Source of the DNA: Burkholderiales bacterium
Lineage (GTDB): Bacteria; Pseudomonadota; Gammaproteobacteria; Burkholderiales; SG8-39
DNA: 64,000 nt
Direction: 5' to 3'
NCBI GenBank assembly: GCA_017880775.1
Contig: JADGRQ010000015.1
Coordinates: 22,749 to 86,748 of the forward strand
The notes beneath the pieces were generated by a model. It worked only from the letters and a program-made list of their open reading frames with translations. It was not told where the DNA came from and made no database searches. Made by a program: the position numbers and the translations under genes. Positions 28,075-36,948 of this stretch are shown here, in pieces; the first letter of the stretch is position 1; every line of letters starts with the position of its first letter.

Positions 28075-29046
28075 TCAGTCAACTTTGGCGCCGGAATCGC
28101 GGACCACCTTCGCCCACTTCGCCTGCTCCGACTTCAGCAACTCGGTGAATTGCGCGGGCGTGCCGCCGAGCACCTCGCCGCCTTCACGCGAGAGCGCCTC
28201 GCGCAGGTCAGGCTCCTTCAACGCCTTCACGATCGCGGCATTCAGCTGGTTGACTATGGCCGGTGGCGTATTCGCCGGCGCGAGGACCCCGTACCACGAA
28301 TTGCTCTCGGCGCCCTTGAAGCCGGCTTCGGACAGCGTCGGCACCTCCGGCAGCGCAGTCGTGCGCTTCGGAGAGGTCACGGCGAGCGCACGGATCGCGC
28401 CCGACTTGATGTGCCCGGCCGCCGCCTGCGGGGTTGAAAGATACAAATCGACCTGCCCGCCAATCAGGTCGGTGAGGGCCGGGCTCGCGCCCTTGTACGG
28501 AATATGAACCAGCTTGATGCCGGCGATTTGTTCGATCACTTCGCCGGCAAGATGACCGACCGTACCGCTGCCGGGCGAGGCATAGGTGATGCGATCCGGC
28601 GCAGCCTTCGCCGCCGCGATCACGTCTGCCATATTCCTGAACCCGGACCTTCCGCTGGTGACGATCACCAGCGGCACCGAGTTGACCAGCGCTACCGGGG
28701 CGAAATCCCTCAGCGGGTTGAACGGGGGCTTCGCGTACAGAAACGGGTTGATGGCGAGGTTGCTGGTCTGACCCATTACCAATGTGTAACCATCGGGCGC
28801 GGCCTTGGCGGCCGCCTCGGCGCCGATGTTGCCGCCCGCGCCGGGCTTGTTGTCCACTACAAACGTCCAGTGGTTCGCCTTGGCGAGACTCTGGGTCAGC
28901 GCCCGCGAAACCAGGTCGGTGCCGCCACCCGGCGGGAACGGAACGATGAAGCGTATCGGTTTCGACGGATAGGCCGCCTGGCCGAGCGCGGCGCTCGACA
29001 CGATCATCAATACGGCTGCGGTCATCCCAGCGTTCAGGAATTTCAT
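28075..29046 (-). CDS. Bug family tripartite tricarboxylate transporter substrate-binding protein
   Basis: YPSKPIRFIVPFPPGGGTDLVSRALTQSLAKANHWTFVVDNKPGAGGNIGAEAAAKAAPDGYTLVMGQ. Confidence 0.94.
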   Translation of the reverse strand: MKFLNAGMTAAVLMIVSSAALGQAAYPSKPIRFIVPFPPGGGTDLVSRALTQSLAKANHWTFVVDNKPGAGGNIGAEAAAKAAPDGYTLVMGQTSNLAINPFLYAKPPFNPLRDFAPVALVNSVPLVIVTSGRSGFRNMADVIAAAKAAPDRITYASPGSGTVGHLAGEVIEQIAGIKLVHIPYKGASPALTDLIGGQVDLYLSTPQAAAGHIKSGAIRALAVTSPKRTTALPEVPTLSEAGFKGAESNSWYGVLAPANTPPAIVNQLNAAIVKALKEPDLREALSREGGEVLGGTPAQFTELLKSEQAKWAKVVRDSGAKVD

Positions 29047-29079
29047 GGGCTACTCCGGTTTCGCGCCTGCGGACTTGAT

Positions 29080-29094
29080 TCAACGATACGTTGA
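29080..29094. promoter_or_regulatory. Candidate operator TCAACG-ATA-CGTTGA in divergent promoter region
   Basis: Perfect 6-bp arms, 3-nt spacer, 34 nt upstream of the Bug start at 29046. Confidence 0.35.
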
Positions 29095-29260
29095 GCGGGA
29101 ACTTCTGCCAACCGCGAACGCTCTGAACTCACGCTGCGTCGCATCAAGATCCCGCCACTCGGCGCGCAACCAGTCTTTTCAGGTGATAATGCGCCCCCTT
29201 GAAACCCGCCCCGGCCATGCTGATATTCGCCCCGGCCCTGGCGGTCTGCGCAGCAACACC

Positions 29261-30196
29261 ATGATCCGAATTGAAAACCTGACCAAGTCGTTCGGGGCGA
29301 AGAACGCCGTCGACAACGTGTCCTTCTCGGTGGAGCGCGGCGAAGTGCTCGGCTTCCTCGGCCCCAACGGCGCCGGCAAGTCGACCACCATGCGCATGAT
29401 CACCGGCTTTCTGCCGCCCACTGCGGGCAGCGTTTCGGTGGGCGGCTTCGACGTGGTCGAAGCACCGCTCGAGGCCAAGCGGCTGATCGGCTATCTGCCA
29501 GAGAGCGCGCCGTCGTACCCCGACATGTCGGTGCGCGGCTTTCTTGCGTTCGCCGCTGAAATGCGCGGCCTCCACGGCGACGCGGGGAAAAGGGCGGTCG
29601 CGCGCGTGGTCGATCTGTGCTTTCTGTCGTCGGTGCTGCACCAGTCGATCGACACGCTTTCGAAAGGCTACCGCCACCGCACCTGCCTCGCGCAGGCGCT
29701 GATCCACGATCCGGAGGTGCTGGTCCTCGATGAGCCGACCGACGGCCTCGACCCGAATCAGAAGCACGAAGTGCGCAACCTGATCCGCGACATGGGCAGG
29801 AGCAAGGCGGTGATCTTCTCGACGCACATTCTCGAGGAGGTCGATGCCGCGTGCACGCGCGCCATCATCATCGACCGCGGCCGTATCGTGGCCAACGGCA
29901 CCCCTGCGGAGTTGCGCGCGAAATCGGAAATCGCCGGCGCAATCACGCTGCAGCTCGCCGGCGCTCCCGATGCGGCCGCCAAGCTCGCGGCGCTCCCCTG
30001 CGCGCGCAAGGTGGAGACGCTCGGTGCGCAACTGCGCGCGTACCCGAAGGATGCGGCGGCCGCAGCCGAACTCGCACGCAGCGTGATCGAACTGGTCAGC
30101 CGCGAAGGCTGGAAGCTCGAGGCGCTGCACACCGAGGAAGGCCAGCTCGACGAGGTGTTCCGCCGCATCACGCTTCCGGACACGGTGAAGCGATGA
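29261..30196 (+). CDS. ABC transporter ATP-binding protein (GldA-like)
   Basis: MIRIENLTKSFGAKNAVDNVSFSVERGEVLGFLGPNGAGKSTTMRMITGFLPPTAGSVSVGG...LVLDEPTDGLDPNQKHEVRNLIR. Confidence 0.95.
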   Translation: MIRIENLTKSFGAKNAVDNVSFSVERGEVLGFLGPNGAGKSTTMRMITGFLPPTAGSVSVGGFDVVEAPLEAKRLIGYLPESAPSYPDMSVRGFLAFAAEMRGLHGDAGKRAVARVVDLCFLSSVLHQSIDTLSKGYRHRTCLAQALIHDPEVLVLDEPTDGLDPNQKHEVRNLIRDMGRSKAVIFSTHILEEVDAACTRAIIIDRGRIVANGTPAELRAKSEIAGAITLQLAGAPDAAAKLAALPCARKVETLGAQLRAYPKDAAAAAELARSVIELVSREGWKLEALHTEEGQLDEVFRRITLPDTVKR

Positions 30197-30939
30197 ATCG
30201 CGCCGCCTCGCACGTCAAGACCATCGCCAAGCGCGAGCTTTCCAGCTATTTCGCTTCGCCGGTGGCCTATGTATTCCTGGTCATCTTCCTACTGCTCAAC
30301 GGGTTTTTCACCTTCACCGCGGGCCAGTTCTTCGAACGCGGCGAGGCGAGCCTCGCGGCATTCTTCGGCTGGCATCCGTGGCTCTACCTGGTGCTGGTAC
30401 CCGCGGTCGGCATGCGGCTGTGGAGCGAGGAGCGGCGCTCGGGGACGCTGGAACTGCTGCTGACGCTGCCAATCAGCCCGTGGGAAGCGATCCTCGGGAA
30501 GTTTCTGGCCTCGTGGATCTTCCTTGCGCTGGCGCTCGCGCTGACCTTTCCGGTGGTGATCACGGTCAACTGGCTGGGCGAGCCCGACAATGGCCAGATC
30601 CTCGCCGGCTATTTCGGCAGCCTGATGCTCGCCGGCGTCTACCTCGCCATCACCTGCATGACCTCCGCCCTGACGCGCAACCAGGTGATCGCTTTCATCC
30701 TGTCCGTGGCGGCGTGCCTGTTCCTGATTCTCGCCGGCTTCAACCCGGTGACGGACCTGTTCACGCGCTGGGCGAGCCCGGCGGTGGTCGAGACGATTGC
30801 CGCGTTCTCGGTTGTGACCCACTACGACGGCTTCCAGAAAGGCGTGATCGACTCGCGCGACCTGCTTTTCTTCGCCTCGGTGATCGGCTTCGCGCTGTTC
30901 GCGACCGCGGTGATCCTGCGCAACCGGCGCTCAGCTTGA
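30193..30939 (+). CDS. ABC transporter permease (GldF-like)
   Basis: MNRAASHVKTIAKRELSSYFASPVAYVFLVIFLLLNGFFTFTAGQFFERGEASLAAFFGWHPWLYLVLVPAVGMRLWSEERRSGTLELLLTLPIS; ATGA overlap with the ATPase gene. Confidence 0.92.
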   Translation: MNRAASHVKTIAKRELSSYFASPVAYVFLVIFLLLNGFFTFTAGQFFERGEASLAAFFGWHPWLYLVLVPAVGMRLWSEERRSGTLELLLTLPISPWEAILGKFLASWIFLALALALTFPVVITVNWLGEPDNGQILAGYFGSLMLAGVYLAITCMTSALTRNQVIAFILSVAACLFLILAGFNPVTDLFTRWASPAVVETIAAFSVVTHYDGFQKGVIDSRDLLFFASVIGFALFATAVILRNRRSA

Positions 30940-30943
30940 CCCG

Positions 30944-32842
30944 ATGAACCCGGCGATGAAGAAGAACGAGGCCTTCGTCTACTCCGCGGCGGGACTCGCG
31001 GCGCTGGCGGTGCTGCTGGTGGCGTTCAATTTCCTCGCCTCCACGGTCGCGCTACGCGCCGACCTGACCGACGGCAAACTGTATACGCTCTCCGAGGGCG
31101 CCCGGAAGATCCTGAAAAGACTCGATGCGCCGGTGAAACTGCGGCTCTACATTTCGAAAGGCGAGAGCGCGATGCCGGTGCAATTGCGCAGTTTCGCGCA
31201 GCGTGTCGAAGACGTGGTGCGCGAGTTCAAATCGGTGGCCGGTGCGAACCTGACGATCGAGAAGTACAACCCCAAGCCGGACTCCGACGAAGAGGACGCC
31301 GCGCAACTCGACGGCGTCGAGCCGCAGCAACTCGTGTCGGGCGAGACCTTCTACCTCGGGCTGTCGGTGTCGCAACTCGACCGCAAGCAGGCGATACCGG
31401 CGATCTCGCCGCAGCGCGAGCAGCTGCTCGAATACGACCTGATCCGCGCGATCGCGCGCGTCGCGACCCCCGACAAACCGGTGCTCGGCCTGATGAGCGC
31501 GTTGCCGGTGCTCGGCGAGCAGTTCAACCCGTTCACCCGCCAGGGCTCGGAGGCGTGGGTGCTCGCCAACGAGCTGAAGCGCGACTTCAATGTCAAACCG
31601 GTCAACGTGACCGCCCAGGCGATCGATCCGGAGATCAAGGTCCTGCTGGTGATCCATCCGCGCGACATCGGCGAGAAGACCGAGTACGCGCTCGACCAGT
31701 TCGTGCTGCGCGGCGGCAAGCTGATCGCCTTCGTCGACCCGTTCATGTATTTCGACCAGCAGCCCAACCCGATGATGCCGATGCAGCAGCAGCCGGGCAC
31801 CTCGTCGTCGTTGCCTGCGCTGTTCAAGTCCTGGGGCGTCGAGATGGACCCGGGCAAGGTCATTGCCGACATCACCTTTGCATCCGGCGGCGGGCAGCGC
31901 TACACGCCCACGGTGCTCTCGCTCAACCGCACTGCACTCAACCGCGAGGACGTCACCACCAGCCAGATCGAATCCCTGCTTTACGCGTTCGGCGGCGCGT
32001 TCAAGGTCAAGCCCGTCGACGGGCTGAAGCTCACCGAGCTGATCAAGAGTTCGGCCACATCGATGCTGGTGGACAACATCGTCGCCACCGTGTCCGGGGA
32101 TGCCGCGACCAAGGGATTCGAGCCGAGCGGAAGATCCCTGCCGCTCGCGCTGCGGCTCACCGGAAAATATAAGACCGCCTTCCCCGACGGCCTGAAACCC
32201 GACGAACCGTCCAGGCCGGCCGCGAAGGACGCGAAGCCCGCCGGCCCGAAGCCGGCGGCGGCAGCGCAACTGAAGGAATCCGCCGCCGAGAACTCCGTCA
32301 TCCTGGTCGCCGATGCGGACATGCTCGCCGACGGAGCCGCGGTGGACATCCAGACGGTGTTCGGCCAGCGCGTGGTGGTACCTTCCAACGGCAACCTGAA
32401 CCTCGCGCAGAACATGGTCGAGCAGATGTTCGCGGGCGACGAGCTGATCGGCTTGCGCAGCCGCGCCTCGGGCTTCCGCCCGCTCACGGTGATCCGCGCG
32501 ATGGAAGCGCAGGCGCAGCAACAGTATTTCGGCAAGATCCAGGCGCTGGAGAAGGAGCTGCAGCAAGCGTCGGAAAAGATCCAGGCACTGCAGAAACCGC
32601 GCGCGGACGCGAAGAGCGCGCAGATCCTCTCGCCCGAGCAGCAGGCCGAACTCGAGAAGTTTCGCAAACGAGTAATCGAAACGCGCCGCGACCTGAAGGA
32701 ACTGCGCAAGAACCTGCGTCAGGACGCCGAGAGCCTGCAGTTCTGGACCAAGGTGGCGAACATCGCGCTGATGCCGCTACTGGTGGCGCTCCTCGGCCTC
32801 GCGTTTGCCGCCGCGCGCCGTAAGCGCGTCGCCGCCGCGTGA
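30944..32842 (+). CDS. GldG-like ABC-type auxiliary protein
   Basis: Two terminal TM segments; LRADLTDGKLYTLSEGARKILKRLDAPVKLRLYISKGESAMPVQLRSFAQRVEDVVREFK...VLGLMSALPVLGEQ. Confidence 0.9.
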   Translation: MNPAMKKNEAFVYSAAGLAALAVLLVAFNFLASTVALRADLTDGKLYTLSEGARKILKRLDAPVKLRLYISKGESAMPVQLRSFAQRVEDVVREFKSVAGANLTIEKYNPKPDSDEEDAAQLDGVEPQQLVSGETFYLGLSVSQLDRKQAIPAISPQREQLLEYDLIRAIARVATPDKPVLGLMSALPVLGEQFNPFTRQGSEAWVLANELKRDFNVKPVNVTAQAIDPEIKVLLVIHPRDIGEKTEYALDQFVLRGGKLIAFVDPFMYFDQQPNPMMPMQQQPGTSSSLPALFKSWGVEMDPGKVIADITFASGGGQRYTPTVLSLNRTALNREDVTTSQIESLLYAFGGAFKVKPVDGLKLTELIKSSATSMLVDNIVATVSGDAATKGFEPSGRSLPLALRLTGKYKTAFPDGLKPDEPSRPAAKDAKPAGPKPAAAAQLKESAAENSVILVADADMLADGAAVDIQTVFGQRVVVPSNGNLNLAQNMVEQMFAGDELIGLRSRASGFRPLTVIRAMEAQAQQQYFGKIQALEKELQQASEKIQALQKPRADAKSAQILSPEQQAELEKFRKRVIETRRDLKELRKNLRQDAESLQFWTKVANIALMPLLVALLGLAFAAARRKRVAAA

Positions 32843-32852
32843 TCCCGATGCC

Positions 32853-33932
32853 ATGAACCGGCGCTTCGTCGCGATCCTGGTGGTACTCGGTCTGGTCATG
32901 GCCGGCGCCGCGCTGGTGGTGCAGCAGCGCGAAAGCGCGACCACGCCCTCGGGCCAGCTCGGCCAGCCGCTGCTGAAGAATCTCAAGGCCGCGGACGTGA
33001 CGGCGATTTCGATCCGCGAGCCCAAAGCGACGATGACCCTCGAGCGCAAGGGCGAACGCTGGACCATCGCAGAGAAAAACGGCTTCCCCGCCGACCTCGA
33101 CAAGGTGAGCGAGCTCGTGATCAAGGCGATCGGGCTGCGCGTCGGCCAATCGGAACCGCTGGGCGAGAAGGACCGCGTCCGGCTGGAGCTCGCCGAGCCG
33201 GGCAAGGACGGCGCCGGCACGCTGGTGGAATACCGCGGTGCCGACGGCAAACCGCTGGCGCAGCTGCTGGTGGGCAAGAAATACTTCAAACGCGAGCCGG
33301 AAAATCCCGCCCGGGCGCTCGGCGACGGCCGCTTCGTGCTGCTGCCCGAAGACCCGAAAAACGTCTATACGATCTCCGACCCGCTGACACTGGCCACCGC
33401 GCAGACGGTGACGTGGATCTCGAAAGCGGGCGTCTCGGTCGAGCGCGTCAAGTCGCTGCAAGTGACGCTCGCCGACGGCGAGCCGTGGAAGATCGAGCGT
33501 GCGAGCGACAGCCCGGACTGGAAACTCGCCGGCGCCAAGCCAGCTGAGAAGCTCGATACGTCCAAGGCAAACGCGGCCTCGTACTCGTTGAACGGCCTGT
33601 CGATCGAAGATATTGCGGCAAGCGCCAAGCCCGAAGACAACGGCCTGGACAAGCCGGCCGTGGTGACCGCGACCACGTTCGATGGGCTCACCTACACGCT
33701 GCGCATCGGCAAGCTCGCGGATGAGAAATACGCGCTCCAGGTGCAGATCGAAGGCGCGCTCGCCAAGAGCGACAAGCCTGATGACAAGACGGCGGGCAAG
33801 AACGTGGAGCGCGTCGAGCACGAGCGCGCACTGAAGGACTACGTGCTGCTGGTGCAGAAATCGAAGCTCGCCGACACGCTCAAGAAACGCAGCGAACTGC
33901 TCGAGCAGAAAAAGGAAGACGGGAAGAAGTAG
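32853..33932 (+). CDS. DUF4340 domain protein
   Basis: MNRRFVAILVVLGLVMAGAALVVQQRE...PLLKNLKAADVTAISIREPKATMTLERKGERWTIAEKNGFPADLDKVSELVIKAIGLRVGQSEP. Confidence 0.85.
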   Translation: MNRRFVAILVVLGLVMAGAALVVQQRESATTPSGQLGQPLLKNLKAADVTAISIREPKATMTLERKGERWTIAEKNGFPADLDKVSELVIKAIGLRVGQSEPLGEKDRVRLELAEPGKDGAGTLVEYRGADGKPLAQLLVGKKYFKREPENPARALGDGRFVLLPEDPKNVYTISDPLTLATAQTVTWISKAGVSVERVKSLQVTLADGEPWKIERASDSPDWKLAGAKPAEKLDTSKANAASYSLNGLSIEDIAASAKPEDNGLDKPAVVTATTFDGLTYTLRIGKLADEKYALQVQIEGALAKSDKPDDKTAGKNVERVEHERALKDYVLLVQKSKLADTLKKRSELLEQKKEDGKK

Positions 33933-33936
33933 CGGC

Positions 33937-35112
33937 ATGCACTTCGAGCGCCTTTCCGGCGGGGCGCCGCCGCTGGTCTTCGTCCACGGTTTTGCCTGCT
34001 CTCACAGCGACTGGCGGGAGCAGATCGGTCATTTCCGGTCGCGCAACGAGGTGGTTGCGGTTGATCTGCGCAGCCACGGCGCGACCCCCGGCGGCGCGGA
34101 CGATTGCTCGATCGAAACCTACGGCGCCGATATCGCCGCGCTGCTCGATGAACTGAAGCTCGAGCGCACGGTGCTGATCGGCCACAGCATGGGTTGCCGC
34201 GTGGTGCTCGAAGCGTACCGGCGCGCGCCGAAACGGGTCGTGGGCCTGGTTCTGGTGGATGGCAGCCGCACGGGTACCAGCGACCGCGCCGCCGCGGAGG
34301 AAGGCGGACGCGCAGCGTTCGCGGCAACCGGCTACATGGCGTTCGCGCGCAAATTCTTCGCCGACATGTTCGTCGCCGATTCGGACCCTGCGCTGAAAGC
34401 GCGCGCGATCGATCAGGCGCTGCGGCTGCCGGAGGCCATCGGCAAGGCGCTGTTTCCGCGCATTGCGGGCTGGGACGCCGGGGAAATGGACGCCGCGCTC
34501 GATGAGGTGCGCGTGCCGCTGCTGGCGATCCAGAGCACCTACCTCAACAGCGCGCGGGTGCGCGTCGCAATCGAACCCGGCGCGACCTCGCCGTGGATCG
34601 ACCTGCTGCGCGCCCGCGTCCAGGGCGCGCGTATCGAGGTCGTCGCCGGCGTCGGCCACTTTCCGCAACTTGAAGCGGCGGACAGGGTGAACGCGCTGCT
34701 GGAGGAATTCTGCGTCCGCCTCGGGGAAGGCAGGAACGGCCGCAAGGGATTTGCAGAATTGCTCGGCTTGCGCCACATCTCGCACGGCGCCGGCACCAGC
34801 CGCTACGAAGTGCAGACGGTCGAAGCGCACTCCAACCCGCAGGGCGTGGTGCACGGCGGGCTCGCGTTCGCGCTCGCCGATACCGGCACGGGCTCGGCGC
34901 TGTGGACCCTGCTCGAGCGCGGCGAGGGTTGCGCGACCGTCGAGATGAAAATAAGTTATTTGAAGCCACCGAAACCGGGCCGCCTGGTCTGCGACAGCCG
35001 CGTGCTGCACCGCGAAGGCAACATGGCGACCATCGAATCCGAGGTCAGGAGCGGCGACGACGTGATCGCGCGCGCATTGGCGGTGTACGCGATTTTCCCG
35101 TTGCGGCGCTAG
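33937..35112 (+). CDS. Alpha/beta hydrolase fused to PaaI-type hotdog thioesterase domain
   Basis: N-terminal FVHGFACSHSDWREQIGHF...VLIGHSMGCRVVLEAYRR...GVGHFPQLE; C-terminal NPQGVVHGGLAFALADTGTGSALWTLLERGEGCATVEMKISYLKPPKPGRLVCDSRVLHREGNMATIESEV. Confidence 0.9.
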   Translation: MHFERLSGGAPPLVFVHGFACSHSDWREQIGHFRSRNEVVAVDLRSHGATPGGADDCSIETYGADIAALLDELKLERTVLIGHSMGCRVVLEAYRRAPKRVVGLVLVDGSRTGTSDRAAAEEGGRAAFAATGYMAFARKFFADMFVADSDPALKARAIDQALRLPEAIGKALFPRIAGWDAGEMDAALDEVRVPLLAIQSTYLNSARVRVAIEPGATSPWIDLLRARVQGARIEVVAGVGHFPQLEAADRVNALLEEFCVRLGEGRNGRKGFAELLGLRHISHGAGTSRYEVQTVEAHSNPQGVVHGGLAFALADTGTGSALWTLLERGEGCATVEMKISYLKPPKPGRLVCDSRVLHREGNMATIESEVRSGDDVIARALAVYAIFPLRR

Positions 35113-35935
35113 CAGCCGGCTTCGCCTTCGGTGCGCGGCGCGGCAGCGGTGCCGGGTTCGGCACACCTTCGACCGCACAGAACACGCCGCCCTGGTGCAT
35201 CTCCGCGACCGGATCGCCCGGCTTCTCGCGCGCCAGCACCTCGGCTGCGAATTCTTCGGAGTCGTCCTCGGGCCGGTAGCCGAGCCGCGCGGCGTTCGAA
35301 TTGTCGTACCAGCTGCGCTTGTTGCCGGAGACACCGTAGACGATCTCGAAGCGTATGTCAGGGTGCTCGATGCCGATGGTCACCAGCTGCGCGAGGTCGC
35401 GCGGCGTGAGCAGGATAGAGAGGCGCCGCTTGTCGATCGGCAGCGCGTTGACGTTGCCGATGCGCATGCAGAACACCTGCATGCCGTACTTGTCGGCGTA
35501 CAGGCTGCCGAGCGCCTCGCCGAACACCTTGGATACGCCATACCGGCTGTCGGGCTTGATGTAGACGCGGTGGTCGATGGTCTGCGTGCGGGGGTAGAAG
35601 CCGACCGCGTGGTTCGAGGTCGGGAAGACGATCCGCTTGACGCCGTTGCGCCGCGCCGCCTCGAACACGTTGTAGCAGCCGACGATGTTGGCGCTCAGGA
35701 TCCCTTCCCACGGCCCCTCGACCGAGTAGCCGCCCAGATGCACGATCGCGTCCACGCCCCTGGTAATGCGCAGCGCGTCCGCCATTCGGGAAATGTCGGC
35801 GCGCATGAACGCTTCACTACTGATTTTCTTCAACGATCTCAGGTCGGAAGCCCGGATCCGGTACTTCCCCGCAAGCTCGCGTCGCAGGTGAGTGCCGACG
35901 TCGCCTGCGGCGCCAGTGATCAGGATGGTTTTCAT
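35045..35935 (-). CDS. NAD-dependent epimerase/dehydratase (uronate dehydrogenase-like)
   Basis: MKTILITGAAGDVGTHLRRELAG...AIVHLGGYSVEGPWEGILSANIVGCYNVFEAARRNGVKRIVFPTSNHAVGFYPR...DSRYGVSKVFGEALGSLYADKYGM. Confidence 0.9.
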   Translation of the reverse strand: MKTILITGAAGDVGTHLRRELAGKYRIRASDLRSLKKISSEAFMRADISRMADALRITRGVDAIVHLGGYSVEGPWEGILSANIVGCYNVFEAARRNGVKRIVFPTSNHAVGFYPRTQTIDHRVYIKPDSRYGVSKVFGEALGSLYADKYGMQVFCMRIGNVNALPIDKRRLSILLTPRDLAQLVTIGIEHPDIRFEIVYGVSGNKRSWYDNSNAARLGYRPEDDSEEFAAEVLAREKPGDPVAEMHQGGVFCAVEGVPNPAPLPRRAPKAKPAASAATGKSRTPPMRARSRRRRS

Positions 35936-36924
35936 GTCTTCAGCAGCTCCTTTCGCTTCCAGTGTTCCGCATTCACTGCGCCTTTCGGCACAATTCCCTT
36001 GAGGATCTCGCCGGTCTGCGCGACCGTATCCATCGCCTGGTGTTCGATCGCCTGCGGCGTCAACCCGGCGGTGTGCGGCGTCGCGATCACGTCGGGCCGC
36101 GCGGCGAGTTGAGGCGTCGGCATCTGGTCGGGAGCGCGGCCGACATCGAGCGCGCATGCGGCGAGATGTCCTGAGTCGAGTGCCCGGACCAGCGCTGCCT
36201 CGTCGACCAGGTTGCCTCGCGATGCGTTGACGAAAAAGGCGCCCTTCTTCATGCGCGCGAACGCGGCATCGTCCATCAGGTTTTCGGTCTCGGCCGTCGC
36301 CACCGCGAGTGGCACGACGAAGTCCGACGCTTTCAGCAGCGCTTCAAACGAGGTTTGCTCGATCCCGGGCTCGGTCACCTTCGCGTAAGGATCGCTCACG
36401 AGCACCCGCATGCCGAACGCGCGGCCGATTTCGGCGACGCGGCGGCCGACGGCGCCGTAGCCGATCACGCCCAGCGTGCTGCCCGCGAGTTGCCGGCCCA
36501 TGCGCGGCTCCGGGACGCGGCCGGCGCGGTATGCGGCCGCCGAGCGCGACACGCCGCGCGCGAGGTCCACCATCATGCCGAACGCCAGTTCGGTCACGGC
36601 GGGCACGAACCCGGCGCTCGCCTGGGTGACCAGCACGCCTGCCCGGCTCGCCGCGGGAACGTCGATGTTGCGGATGTCGATCGCGCAGCGCACAAACGCG
36701 ACCATTCGGGGCAAGCGCTCGAACAGCGCCGCGAGCCCCGGCGATTGCCGGTATGAAACGATGACATCGCAATCGGCGGCGGCTGCGACGAGCGCCTCGC
36801 CTTCGAGCGGCGCGCTGCCGCGATGCAGCCTGACTTCGCCGAGCGCCTGGAGGCCGGCCAGCGCGCGCTCGCCGTAGTAGTTGGCCAGCGCGTCGGGAGA
36901 ATGGGTGAGCAGGATACGGGCCAT
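35932..36924 (-). CDS. D-isomer 2-hydroxyacid dehydrogenase family protein
   Basis: GSTLGVIGYGAVGRRVAEIGRAFGMRVLVSDPYA...ARMKKGAFFVNASRGNLVDEAALVRALDSGHLAACALDV...VIATPHTAGLT. Confidence 0.92.
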   Translation of the reverse strand: MARILLTHSPDALANYYGERALAGLQALGEVRLHRGSAPLEGEALVAAAADCDVIVSYRQSPGLAALFERLPRMVAFVRCAIDIRNIDVPAASRAGVLVTQASAGFVPAVTELAFGMMVDLARGVSRSAAAYRAGRVPEPRMGRQLAGSTLGVIGYGAVGRRVAEIGRAFGMRVLVSDPYAKVTEPGIEQTSFEALLKASDFVVPLAVATAETENLMDDAAFARMKKGAFFVNASRGNLVDEAALVRALDSGHLAACALDVGRAPDQMPTPQLAARPDVIATPHTAGLTPQAIEHQAMDTVAQTGEILKGIVPKGAVNAEHWKRKELLKT

Positions 36925-36948
36925 CTTCGATCCGCCGCGCGTGGTGAT

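Noticed and set aside
31052-33938. Two ~500-aa minus-strand ORFs opposite the GldG/DUF4340 genes
   Set aside because: Low-complexity R/L/H-rich shadow ORFs; the plus strand has better family matches and correct operon spacing.
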